Assembly: GCA_947258625.1 (NCBI GenBank)
Contig: CAMYJN010000009.1
Coordinates: 1 to 15,598 of the forward strand
Source: an uncultured Polyangiaceae bacterium
GTDB lineage: Bacteria > Myxococcota_A > Polyangia > Polyangiales > Houyiibacteriaceae
Length of the DNA: 15,598 bases
Reading direction: 5' to 3'
Made by a program: the position numbers and the translations under genes. Under the pieces are notes generated by a model. It was not told the origin of the DNA. It was given only the letters and a program-made list of their open reading frames with translations, and ran no database searches. Position 1 is the stretch's first letter. The number at the start of each line of letters is the position of its first letter. Below, piece by piece: positions 1-6,595 of this stretch.

Positions 1-357
1 CGCCTTCTCGCGCACCGGCTGGGAGCCGGAATAGAGCGTTCGAGTCGCTGCAATTCCGCCGGAGAGCGACCGCCAGGCCAAGAGAGCAAGTTCGGCGTCT
101 CCCTCGGCTTCGAGCTCCTTGGCGAGGGACTCCAGTTCAGAGACCGCTTCGGCGTGATACGGGCTCAGAGGCAGGGCCCACCGAATCGATCGGCGGTAGT
201 GCTCGATCGCTCGGTCGGGCCGATCGTCCTGGCGGTAGGCCCTCGCCGCGGCGAGCTCCTCGCGAGCCTCGGATGCGACGCGTCCGAAGAGCAGCGCGAG
301 CACGGCGATGATGGCGATCCCCGCCACGATGCCGGAACGCTTCCAGACGTAGCTCAC
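1..357 (-). CDS. Membrane-anchored TPR-like protein, 3' end cut off by window edge
   Basis: I translated this frame by hand: it is open for 119 codons from a GTG start to the left edge, so the C-terminus is missing. Residues 1-8 are short and basic (VSYVWKRS). Residues 9-25 form one hydrophobic segment (IVAGIAIIAVLALLFG), predicting a signal anchor with the rest outside the membrane. The segment after it is helical and TPR-like, with pieces such as AYRQDDRPDRAIEHYRRSI and LAKELEAEGDAELALLAWRS. The GTG overlaps the stop of the ABC-2 permease as GTGA (354-357), so translation is probably coupled. Co-location suggests a role near the transporter or an envelope complex, but the sequence shows no catalytic motif. 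The function is unknown. Confidence 0.72.
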   Translation of the reverse strand, partial: MSYVWKRSGIVAGIAIIAVLALLFGRVASEAREELAAARAYRQDDRPDRAIEHYRRSIRWALPLSPYHAEAVSELESLAKELEAEGDAELALLAWRSLSGGIAATRTLYSGSQPVREKA

Positions 358-1289
358 AAGAAGTCTCGGCGTCGGAAAATCAGCGCCGCGATGAAGAGCG
401 TCGCCCCGGCATAAAGGATTGCGTAGCCCATCGATGTTGCCAGGTAAGTCAGCGGTTCACCAAAGGCGGTGGTCGTTGCCACCAGCGTATTTCGACCCGG
501 GACAAAAAGATTGAAGTTGGGTAGGAACTCGGCCAGCCAACGGAGCAGGGACTTCATCGCAGGGCTGAGGACGCGAGTTTCCATCGCCACCATGTCGTGT
601 GCCGCCCGGCCAACCAGCCAAACCCCGAACGTGAAGGCACCTGTGAGAAAGGGAGTCGAAAAAGACGAAAACAAGAGCGCCACGGCCGTGAGAATGAGCA
701 CCTCGCCTAGGCTCAGCAGGAACGAAGCGAGCAGCTGAAAGAGCTCGACATCGACCGTCGAGCAAATCCAAGCCGATGCGCCGAGCGCAACCAGGGACCA
801 AATCGGCACGACCAGTGTTCGGTCTTTGGCGACCAAAAAGGCAATGCCGAGACTGACCAGCAGGGCGACCGGCACGGCGATTACGAGCGTGGTCGACGCC
901 TGTGCCTGAATGGCGGTCACCAGCAGTTGCAGGGCGCCCATGATCGCGATGAACACCGCGCAGGTCGCCACGATGCCGAAGTATTTGCCTAGCAAGAATT
1001 CGAATCGCGCAATCGGCTTGGGAAGGATCACGTACAGCGTCTTCCGCTCGATCTCTTTGTAGAGGAGCGAGGAGCCGAGGAAAATCGCAACGACCACCGA
1101 GAACAACGAGATCGACGCGAGCCCGAGATCGGTCACGACCCGCATCTGCTGATCGAGTGAAAGCTCCGCCAGCGCCAAGGTCAGCGCCAGGACGGCCGCT
1201 GCAAGGACGAGCACGCCGATCAAGACCCGATCGCGCACGGCTTCGCGATAGGTGTTGAGAGCAATCGCATAGATTCGCGCGACGCTCAC
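354..1289 (-). CDS. ABC-2 type transporter permease
   Basis: This 311-residue polytopic membrane protein has about six hydrophobic segments (roughly residues 22-42, 58-76, 108-128, 134-154, 160-178, 186-208) and a final one near 283-304. After the second segment (residues 79-105) comes the cytoplasmic motif of the ABC-2/NosY-like permease family: EIERKTLY, then LPKPIARFEF, then LGKYFG. The family forms the membrane part of ABC exporters and needs an ATPase partner. None is visible here, so it may lie beyond the left edge or elsewhere. The frame stays open up to base 1391, but I chose GTG at 1287-1289 because it overlaps the upstream stop as GTGA and places the usual ARIYAIALNTYREAVRD start at the N-terminus. 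Substrate unknown. Confidence 0.82.
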   Translation of the reverse strand: MSVARIYAIALNTYREAVRDRVLIGVLVLAAAVLALTLALAELSLDQQMRVVTDLGLASISLFSVVVAIFLGSSLLYKEIERKTLYVILPKPIARFEFLLGKYFGIVATCAVFIAIMGALQLLVTAIQAQASTTLVIAVPVALLVSLGIAFLVAKDRTLVVPIWSLVALGASAWICSTVDVELFQLLASFLLSLGEVLILTAVALLFSSFSTPFLTGAFTFGVWLVGRAAHDMVAMETRVLSPAMKSLLRWLAEFLPNFNLFVPGRNTLVATTTAFGEPLTYLATSMGYAILYAGATLFIAALIFRRRDFL

Positions 1290-1897
1290 GGGCCCATCCA
1301 GTATGCGCGCCCGGTCACGAAGTGACTCAGAACATTGATCGCCATCAGCAACAGCACAGCCGACGTCAAGGTACCGGCGATTTCGAGCCACCGTGAACTT
1401 TCAGGCTGCCGCGCGAGACCCCAGGCGCGAAACGAAGCCGCGATTCCCTGCGACAAGAAGAGCCCGAGCGCGCCGAGGCCCAGCACGTAGAAGGCCATGA
1501 CGGCGGGGCGTGACAGAAACTCACGCAAGAGCTCGTACTGACTGATGGCGACCGGTCCGACACGGACGGTCATGACCCAGTGCAGAACGAGCTGTGAGAC
1601 GACGAGAGCCCAAGCAAGGCCTCCGGCCAGCTTCTGCAGCCGCCAGCAGCCATTCGAACGGTACGGCCCGGCGGTTTCAGCTGTCTCCGACCCGAGCATG
1701 CTCCAGCCGCGCGCGTAGGCTGCGAGGGAGCCCAAGACCAGCACTGTCCAGATGAGGAGCGAAAGCCAGCTCGCGGGCGACTCTTCGGCGAACGAGCTTG
1801 CACCAAGGAGCGCGGGCCAAAGCCGGGCCAACTCCACGACGAAAAGAACGGCGAGGGGCCAGACCGTGAGGGCGATGTGGCTGCGATAGCGCGGCAC
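1286..1897 (-). CDS. SdhC-like membrane protein (succinate dehydrogenase cytochrome b subunit family, degenerate?)
   Basis: The protein has 203 residues and about five membrane segments (about 9-29, 45-62, 92-110, 132-150, 172-192). The second half resembles the b-type SdhC/FrdC membrane anchor of Deltaproteobacteria. LQKLAGGLAWALVVSQLVLHW is followed by a YELLREFLSRPAVMAFYVLG stretch, then GI..SFRAWGL, and it ends in LLLMAINVLSHFV. His106 sits where one haem-binding histidine is expected. The usual second His (HLANGL-type motif) is replaced by LFLSQGI at 146-152, so normal haem binding is doubtful. No flavoprotein or iron-sulphur subunit gene lies nearby. The GTG start at 1895-1897 has a weak AGG upstream and a TTGACC 31 nt away. 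Its stop overlaps the permease start as GTGA. Calling it an SdhC homologue is from memory of family patterns; the function is open. Confidence 0.6.
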   Translation of the reverse strand: MPRYRSHIALTVWPLAVLFVVELARLWPALLGASSFAEESPASWLSLLIWTVLVLGSLAAYARGWSMLGSETAETAGPYRSNGCWRLQKLAGGLAWALVVSQLVLHWVMTVRVGPVAISQYELLREFLSRPAVMAFYVLGLGALGLFLSQGIAASFRAWGLARQPESSRWLEIAGTLTSAVLLLMAINVLSHFVTGRAYWMGP

Positions 1898-1928
1898 GGA
1901 TTACTACCTAACGCTCAGGCGTTTGGCT

Positions 1929-1934
1929 GGTCAA
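1929..1934 (-). promoter_or_regulatory. Possible -35 hexamer upstream of the SdhC-like gene
   Basis: On the minus strand TTGACC lies directly after the nadK stop and 31 nt before the GTG at 1897. The hexamer 17 nt downstream is TTAGGT, a poor -10 match, so the assignment rests mainly on the TTGACC and its position. If real, the SdhC-like, permease and TPR genes have their own start in addition to read-through from nadK. Confidence 0.28.
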
Positions 1935-1935
1935 T

Positions 1936-2847
1936 TTACTTCAATCGCGGGACCTTGCTCGAGCCGTCAGTCCGTCGCCTCAGCCCCAGAAGTGTCAGCG
2001 GCTCGTCGGACAAAGTCAGCCGAATCCGGTCGCCAATCCCGATGGCGTACACCTTCTGGGTACCGTCGAGGAAGATCCGGCCCTTGGTCATGCGGCTGGT
2101 GATCTCGAGGACCTCGTCACGCGCGAACATGCCTTTGACGAGCCGATATTTGTTATCGACGCCACGGTACGGCTCGCGGACGACAAACTGGACCTTCTGC
2201 GAGCCTATCGGAAGTACCTTGCCGCCAGCCGAGCGAAGCGCGGCCGTTGAACCGGCCGCCGGGCCGACCCAGACCCCGCTCGACATCTGACGCTCCTGCT
2301 CGCCGCTGAATTTCAGGATGTAGCGTGAGGTCGCGGCGGGGCTCTCGTGGCAGTAGAGCGCGTCGTTGAGCACGCGTGTCGAGATGAGCTTGTCGCCCAC
2401 ATCGACCCGCATCCGCGCAAGACGGCTCGACTTCAGGCTTCCATCGAGGGCAGCAGCCAGCACTTCACCGACATCGTGCGCGTCCCCAGCGCAGAAGTAG
2501 CCGACACTGGTATCCGGTGCGCTGTTGATCGCCAGCATTGGAGTCGAGGAGTCCGCGAGATGAGAGGCCCACAGGAGCGTGCCGTCCCCCCCTAGCGTGA
2601 CGATGAGGTCCCAGGACCCCTCTGCGGGCATCGGTTCGGGGCGGTATCGAAGGATCGCTCGCGCCCCCAAGTCACGAAGCGCCTCCTTCGCGTGCTGCAG
2701 CGTTGCCTGATGAATTTCGTGCTCGTGAAGCAGCCCTTCGACCGAGACATCGCTGTGCTCGATCAGCTCCCGAAGCCGTGCCTGCGCGCGACCTACGTAG
2801 CGTTGGTAGGTGCTCTTCTTGTAAACGACGAGAACTCTGGGTCGCAT
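1936..2847 (-). CDS. nadK: NAD(+) kinase, divergent subfamily
   Basis: The enzyme phosphorylates NAD(H) to NADP(H) and is cytosolic. At 303 residues it is normal in length. The catalytic GGDGT is at 86-90 (VTLGGDGTLLWAS). NDALY at 161-165 fits the conserved Asn-Glu/Asp region, and the Gly-rich nucleotide loop follows at 195-209 as GPAAGSTAALRSAGG, where most family members have TPTGSTAY. A basic N-terminal segment (MRPRVLVVYKKSTYQRYVG) precedes the first beta-alpha unit and looks longer than in E. coli NadK. The ATG at 2845-2847 has AAGAG about 6 nt upstream. The gene sits 36 nt after the transaldolase stop on the same strand, so the two are probably co-transcribed, linking pentose-phosphate chemistry with NADP supply (inference). 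Confidence 0.88.
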   Translation of the reverse strand: MRPRVLVVYKKSTYQRYVGRAQARLRELIEHSDVSVEGLLHEHEIHQATLQHAKEALRDLGARAILRYRPEPMPAEGSWDLIVTLGGDGTLLWASHLADSSTPMLAINSAPDTSVGYFCAGDAHDVGEVLAAALDGSLKSSRLARMRVDVGDKLISTRVLNDALYCHESPAATSRYILKFSGEQERQMSSGVWVGPAAGSTAALRSAGGKVLPIGSQKVQFVVREPYRGVDNKYRLVKGMFARDEVLEITSRMTKGRIFLDGTQKVYAIGIGDRIRLTLSDEPLTLLGLRRRTDGSSKVPRLK

Positions 2848-2883
2848 GCATGACTCTTGGTGAGGTTCGCGACTCGCCGCGCC

Positions 2884-3531
2884 TTACCCGGCCGGAATCT
2901 TCTTCGCGTCAGCCAGGAACCGCTCGAGGCCGATGTCGGTGAGAGGATGCTTCAACAGCTGGAGGATGACTTTGTGCGGAATCGTCGCGACGTCCGCGCC
3001 GATGAGCGAGGCCTGCACGGCGTGAACGGGATGACGAATGCTCGCGGCGAGGACTTGTGTGGTCAGCCCATAGTTTTGGTAGATCGTGACCAGTTGCTCG
3101 ACAAGCTCCATCCCGTTGCCCGCGATATCGTCGATACGGCCGATGAACGGACTGATGTAGGTTGCCCCTGCCTTGGCGGCGAGCAGCCCTTGCGTCGGGC
3201 TGAAGCATAGCGTGACATTGGTACGGATGCCTTCGTCGGTGAGCGTTCGCACCGCCTTGAGCCCCTCGGGGATCAAGGGAATCTTGACGACGATGTTCTC
3301 GTGCATCTTCGCGAGGACTCGGGCCTCTTTGACCATCCCCTCGTAGTCGGTTGCAACGACCTCCGCGCTGATCGGGCCGTCGACGACTTCGCAAATGTCG
3401 ACGAGCACCTCTTGGAACGGCCGCCCGGTCTTGGCGACGAGTGATGGGTTGGTCGTTACGCCATCGATGACGCCCATAGCGGCGGCATCACGGATTTCCT
3501 CGATGTCGGCGGTGTCGATGAAAATCTGCAT
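2884..3531 (-). CDS. tal: Transaldolase, short TalC/MipB type
   Basis: This 215-residue Schiff-base aldolase belongs to the small transaldolase/fructose-6-phosphate aldolase family of the non-oxidative pentose phosphate pathway. It transfers a dihydroxyacetone unit between sugar phosphates. The N-terminus [15 protein letters not shown] is typical. TTNPS is at 26-30, and the Schiff-base Lys is Lys83 in [21 protein letters not shown] follows at 104-114. Phe129 in [10 protein letters not shown] (127-136) is the residue that separates true transaldolases from FSA-type aldolases, which have Tyr there, so transaldolase is preferred. The frame is open 25 codons further upstream, but that stretch is low-complexity and Pro-rich, and the family start matches ATG 3529-3531. 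A promoter ending 6 nt before this ATG suggests a leaderless transcript. First gene of the tal-nadK unit. Confidence 0.92.
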   Translation of the reverse strand: MQIFIDTADIEEIRDAAAMGVIDGVTTNPSLVAKTGRPFQEVLVDICEVVDGPISAEVVATDYEGMVKEARVLAKMHENIVVKIPLIPEGLKAVRTLTDEGIRTNVTLCFSPTQGLLAAKAGATYISPFIGRIDDIAGNGMELVEQLVTIYQNYGLTTQVLAASIRHPVHAVQASLIGADVATIPHKVILQLLKHPLTDIGLERFLADAKKIPAG

Positions 3532-3537
3532 GCTGCT

Positions 3538-3566
3538 AGTAAAGGGCGGGGGGCTCGCAGGGTCAA
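3538..3566 (-). promoter_or_regulatory. Sigma-70-like promoter of tal, leaderless arrangement
   Basis: On the minus strand TTGACC (3566-3561), a 17-nt spacer and TTTACT (3543-3538) are followed by only AGCAGC before the tal ATG. The -35 matches 5/6 and the -10 4/6 of the consensus, with ideal spacing. Transcription would start at or within one base of the ATG. No Shine-Dalgarno sequence is present, in agreement with a leaderless mRNA. Confidence 0.55.
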
Positions 3567-3613
3567 GCAGAGCATGGGCACAGTCCGGCGCCGTGGAGAA
3601 ATTCAAGGTCCCG

Positions 3614-3763
3614 TCACTCGGTGAGCTCGATCTCCACCTCCTCGGTCACATGCCCAGGCTCAGCTGCAGGCTTCGAGAGCGAGCAGACGACGACGCTCGC
3701 GAGAACTGCGGCGATCAGCCACAATAGGCTGCCCCCCGGGGTCCATTTGCTCTTTGCGCGCAC
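3614..3763 (-). CDS. Small single-pass membrane protein, 49 aa
   Basis: A short gene read by hand. GTG at 3761-3763 is preceded by a strong ribosome site, GAGAGG with about 7 nt spacing, and the frame stops at TGA 3614-3616. The product starts basic ([11 protein letters not shown]), has one hydrophobic segment at about 12-28 ([16 protein letters not shown]) and ends in an acidic tail (EEVEIELTE). Cys27 lies at the end of the membrane segment, but the preceding VVV does not make a good lipobox, so I read it as an anchored protein and not a lipoprotein. The frame continues upstream to 4060 antisense to the START-like gene, which I judge to be chance. It is divergent from the START-like gene and 82 nt before tal. 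No known family recognised. Confidence 0.55.
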   Translation of the reverse strand: MRAKSKWTPGGSLLWLIAAVLASVVVCSLSKPAAEPGHVTEEVEIELTE

Positions 3764-3797
3764 GGTGGAGTCCTCTCGACTGCAGTTTTGTCGCGGG

Positions 3798-3826
3798 ATT
3801 GAAGAATAGGCAAGCGAGGTCGTCAA
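3798..3826 (-). promoter_or_regulatory. Candidate promoter of the 49-aa membrane protein gene
   Basis: On the minus strand TTGACG (3826-3821), a 17-nt spacer and TTCAAT (3803-3798) match the sigma-70 consensus at 5/6 and 4/6. The predicted start lies near base 3791, giving a leader of about 28 nt that contains the strong GAGAGG ribosome site. It overlaps a possible promoter for the divergent gene. Confidence 0.42.
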
Positions 3827-3828
3827 AT
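3799..3828 (+). promoter_or_regulatory. Possible promoter of the tandem START-like gene
   Basis: TTGAAG (3799-3804), an 18-nt spacer and TCAAAT (3823-3828) stand 4 nt before the ATG at 3833. Each hexamer is a 4/6 match. It lies almost exactly on the complement of the divergent promoter, so the two could compete for polymerase. Confidence 0.3.
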
Positions 3829-3832
3829 CGGC

Positions 3833-5074
3833 ATGCGTAGATTTCTCACAGTTTTCATCCTCTTGGCGGCGTGGAGCAGCAGCGCCTACGCGGAGCGCGA
3901 GAGCGGCAAAGTAGACGCGTCGGTTGCGCGTCTCGGCGCGCTCAACGCCGAGGAGAGGGCACTGCTCGCACCGCATCTCGCACACGGGCCCGTTCTGCTG
4001 ACCGAGTTTCGAAACCGGCAGACCGACCTGCCCGCGGTGATCTACGCGGCGCGTATCCATGCGTCTGCCAAGACGATCGCCGGGGTCATCGGAAAACCCG
4101 CGGAGTATCCGCGCTTCATGAACGCGCTCACTTCGGTCGACATTCGCGAGGTGAGCGGGCAGATGACGGCCTTCGACTGGAGTTGGGGCGTGACGCTCTT
4201 CTCACTCACCGGCCAGAACGTGATGACGAGCTACCCGGGCAACTCGACGCGAGGATACCGCTTCGACATCCGGACGATCGGCGGAGACCTCGGTATTGGG
4301 CGGGTCATGTGGCGCGTCTACCCGGAGGGTCCGAACCGGTCGCTCGTCGTTTTCGCCTCGCGACTCGACATGCGCAACGCGAACTACGTTACGCGTCAGC
4401 TCGCGTCGGAAGGGAACGCGGTGAATCGAACGGTCAACGTCGCCGTGGCCATGGTCACGCTGCTCGAAGTCAAAGCGGAAGCCGAACGACGTGCGGGGAC
4501 GTCGATCGACGGGATTTACGCGCAGAAGCCCCTTCGCCGGCCGCGGGTCGACATGCATGGGCTGCGCTCGTTGCTCGCGCGTGGGGACTTGGTGTTCACG
4601 GATATGGACGGCACGACGCTGCACAGCGTCGCGGTCGTGGGCCGAGCCGGCGCGAGCGAGAGGCGAGTGCGCCGCGTGATGCTCGACCCCGAGGAGTTCG
4701 GCAAGTCGCTGCTCCACGGAAGCTGCGCAGAGGTCGTCGAACGCAGCGAGAAGGGGACGCGGTTCGAGTGGGAGATCCCGATTCCCCTGCTGCACGTCGG
4801 TGGAGAGATGATCCTGCGACCCAGCCCCAGGGTAGTCTCGGTGGATGGCATTTCCGGCACGTTGTCGAAGGGCAAGTGGCGCTTCGACACCTACCGCTAC
4901 CCCGGAGGCGAAGCCGGCGTCATCGCCTGGGCCACCTTCGATCCGGCAGATTCCCCAAAGCTCATTCGTAAGCTGATCGCTGGAAACACCTATTTCTCAC
5001 ACGGCTTCGTCGCGGCGACCCAGCTCGCCGTGATGCGCTCACTTCGAACACGCGTGCACCTGCTCGGACGCTAA
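3833..5074 (+). CDS. Exported protein with two START/SRPBCC-like domains
   Basis: The 413-residue product has a clear signal peptide: MRR, then FLTVFILLAAW, with a likely cut after SSSAYA at residue 20. The mature part appears to be two copies of a START/SRPBCC (polyketide-cyclase-like) lipid-binding fold. Copy one is at about 55-220 (landmarks VIYAARIHASAKTIAGVIGK, EYPRFMNAL, ASRLDM). Copy two is at about 243-410 (TLHSVAVVGRAGASERRVRR, DPEEFGKSL, WATFDP). Matching landmarks in both halves are a short beta strand, a helix with a Pro/Glu-Tyr/Phe step (KPAEYPRFM and DPEEFGKSL) and a long C-terminal helix. Such folds hold hydrophobic ligands; an exported tandem copy might carry or shuttle a lipid in the periplasm (inference). 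The ATG is supported by the signal peptide; the nearest AGG is 13 nt away. Confidence 0.72.
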   Translation: MRRFLTVFILLAAWSSSAYAERESGKVDASVARLGALNAEERALLAPHLAHGPVLLTEFRNRQTDLPAVIYAARIHASAKTIAGVIGKPAEYPRFMNALTSVDIREVSGQMTAFDWSWGVTLFSLTGQNVMTSYPGNSTRGYRFDIRTIGGDLGIGRVMWRVYPEGPNRSLVVFASRLDMRNANYVTRQLASEGNAVNRTVNVAVAMVTLLEVKAEAERRAGTSIDGIYAQKPLRRPRVDMHGLRSLLARGDLVFTDMDGTTLHSVAVVGRAGASERRVRRVMLDPEEFGKSLLHGSCAEVVERSEKGTRFEWEIPIPLLHVGGEMILRPSPRVVSVDGISGTLSKGKWRFDTYRYPGGEAGVIAWATFDPADSPKLIRKLIAGNTYFSHGFVAATQLAVMRSLRTRVHLLGR

Positions 5075-5125
5075 CCCGCATCCGCGGCTGCGTCAGCCCT
5101 GGCCACAAGGCCAAACCGCGCCATC

Positions 5126-6106
5126 TCAGAAGCGCAGAGTCGCCGAGGCGCCTGCCCCGCGTGTCTCAATTTGCAATCGCGCCGTTTCACGCTCGCGCTT
5201 CCGCTTGTTCTTGTGGGTCATGAATAGCGTGAACGACGTGATCGCGGACAAGGCCGCCAAGCCAAGAGAGACCTCCGCAGAAAGCGCCAGCCGCTCGCCG
5301 CGGTCCGCCGCCTGTTTGGTCGGGTTCGACTGGTAATCTTTGTCTTGCCGAAGCGCCAAGCCCCCCAGCACAGCGCCCGCCACTAAGGATGCTGCTGCGA
5401 TGCTGCCTGTAGAAATCACCGCCCGACGGATGGTTTGATCTTCACGTTCGATCGTGAGCTGAGCCGCCAGTTTTGCCTCTTCGCTTTGCTTGACGACCAC
5501 ATCGCTCGTCTCCTGGGCGCCGAAATCGAGCTCCCGCAGCTCACCGTAGCCGACCTGAACCGTCTGCTCTCCGACCTGCTTTCCGTCTCCCACGACGACC
5601 ACGATGTGCACCCCGGGATCGACCTCGAGCTCGGCGGGCGTCTTTTTCGTGCTGGGAACGCCATCGAGCAGAATCGCAAGGCCGACTTGGTCAGAGCGAA
5701 CCAGCAGCACCGCGGGGCTCTTGAGAAGGGTCGCGATCCGAACGTTAATCGATTCGGCGTCTGGAGCATCGGGCCGCTCGACCAGGTACTGCTCCAGCAT
5801 CGCAACGGCCCCAGGCGCGTCTCCACGGCGCTGCCGCATATCGGCGACCGCAACCAGGAGCGTCGGGTCTCGCTTCAGCTCGAAAGCTCGAAGCCAGGCC
5901 TGCTCCGCCGCTTCGTACCGCCTCGCCTCGAAGAACTGTCTGCCCAGCTCGTAGGCGTCCGCCGCGGTGGTCACAGGATTCGAGAGGAGCTCGGCGAGCG
6001 CGTCATCTGAGGGCAACGGCGCACCCTGTGTCGGGTCGGCAGCCGGCTGCGCAGCGGCCACGGATGCGGGACCAAGAATGAGCAACGCGAAAAGAAGCAG
6101 TCTCAT
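5126..6106 (-). CDS. Exported TPR and PEGA-domain protein with two C-terminal membrane segments
   Basis: The 326-residue protein starts with a signal peptide (MRLLLFALLILGPASVAAAQ, cut near 19-20). A TPR-like region follows at about 50-115 (AYELGRQFFEARRYEAAEQA, then LEQYLVERPDA). At about 134-190 lies a PEGA-like beta domain (ILLDGVPSTKKTPAELEVDP, then GVHIVVV), a module found in surface proteins. Two hydrophobic helices lie at about 231-253 and 274-297, with a basic HKNKRKRERE stretch after the second. This architecture is common among uncharacterised myxobacterial envelope proteins. Only 5 nt separate it from the upstream lipoprotein stop, and GGAGGAG within that gene's last codons may serve as ribosome site, so the two form an operon. 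The function is unknown; an envelope-scaffold role is a guess. Confidence 0.78.
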   Translation of the reverse strand: MRLLLFALLILGPASVAAAQPAADPTQGAPLPSDDALAELLSNPVTTAADAYELGRQFFEARRYEAAEQAWLRAFELKRDPTLLVAVADMRQRRGDAPGAVAMLEQYLVERPDAPDAESINVRIATLLKSPAVLLVRSDQVGLAILLDGVPSTKKTPAELEVDPGVHIVVVVGDGKQVGEQTVQVGYGELRELDFGAQETSDVVVKQSEEAKLAAQLTIEREDQTIRRAVISTGSIAAASLVAGAVLGGLALRQDKDYQSNPTKQAADRGERLALSAEVSLGLAALSAITSFTLFMTHKNKRKRERETARLQIETRGAGASATLRF

Positions 6107-6111
6107 GGAGA

Positions 6112-6522
6112 CTAGGCTCCTCCGTTGCCGCCTTGGCCGCCCGCCCCAGCCGAGCCACCGATGCCGGCCGCGCCGCCCTGGCCAGCGGCGCCGCCCTCAC
6201 CTCCAGCGCCTGCCATGCCACCCGCGCCCGCCATGCCGCCAGCTGTGCCGCCTTGGCCAGCTGTGCCGCCTTGGCCAGCCGTGCCGCCTTGGCCGCCGGC
6301 GCCGCCTTGGTTGCCTCGGAGATCGTCGCATACGAATTGGGTGTCACAGAAGCCCTGTGTAAACGGGCTACTCAGATGACAGCAGATCAGCGAGCCGTCG
6401 CATTCGTCGTTCTGAAAGCAAGTGGTGCCGACGCCGCCGACGCAGGCGACCAGAAGAAGAAGGAAAACGGAGACAAGCCAAAGCAAGGGGGAAGTGATGA
6501 ATCGCATGAGCGCGGCGAGCAT
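6112..6522 (-). CDS. Cys-rich lipoprotein with Gly-Gly-x repeat tail
   Basis: The product has 136 residues from the first ATG (6522); a second ATG at 6507 would remove five residues, and neither has a clear ribosome site. A hydrophobic signal (SPLLWLVSVFLLLLVAC) ends in a lipobox LVAC with Cys27 as the lipid-attachment site. Residues 35-65 carry six cysteines (C35, C41, C47, C48, C59, C65; core NDECDGSLICC), suggesting a small disulphide-bonded knot. Residues 72-136 are almost wholly Gly, Ala, Gln and Thr in GQGGTA-type repeats, a low-complexity tail frequent in Myxococcota secreted proteins. It is followed 5 nt later by the TPR/PEGA gene. It probably sits on the envelope, with the tail as spacer or scaffold; no specific function recognised. 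Confidence 0.72.
   Translation of the reverse strand: MLAALMRFITSPLLWLVSVFLLLLVACVGGVGTTCFQNDECDGSLICCHLSSPFTQGFCDTQFVCDDLRGNQGGAGGQGGTAGQGGTAGQGGTAGGMAGAGGMAGAGGEGGAAGQGGAAGIGGSAGAGGQGGNGGA
6241..6312. repeat. 18-bp tandem repeat, four copies, inside the lipoprotein gene
   Basis: Unit agctgtgccgccttggcc occurs exactly at 6241-6258 and 6259-6276. It recurs with one change at 6277-6294 and with more changes at 6295-6312. On the minus strand it encodes the GQGGTA repeat. Copy number may vary by slippage in steps of six residues without shifting frame. Confidence 0.85.
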
Positions 6523-6595
6523 AGCTCAGAGGACTTCGGGGGGCCACGCTTCCGGCTCGATCCGCGACAGGCCCCCGCTACACTCCTGCCCCTCG

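Noticed and set aside
3764..4060. A 148-residue version of the small membrane protein starting at 4060
   Set aside because: The extra 99 residues are antisense to the START-like gene and non-protein-like, while the GTG at 3763 has a strong ribosome site.
4604..4621. DMDGT in the START-like protein (residues 257-261), resembling the HAD phosphatase motif DxDGT
   Set aside because: It lies within a START-like strand region. No other HAD motif (conserved Lys, later DD) was found, so it is a chance match.
3871..4971. A 366-codon open frame on the plus strand inside the START-like gene
   Set aside because: Very Arg-rich translation with no domain. It is the frame shadow of a GC-rich gene that itself has a signal peptide and a recognisable fold.
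5100..5113. Hairpin TGGCC-ACAA-GGCCA between convergent genes as a terminator
   Set aside because: The stem is only five pairs and no T-run follows on either strand.
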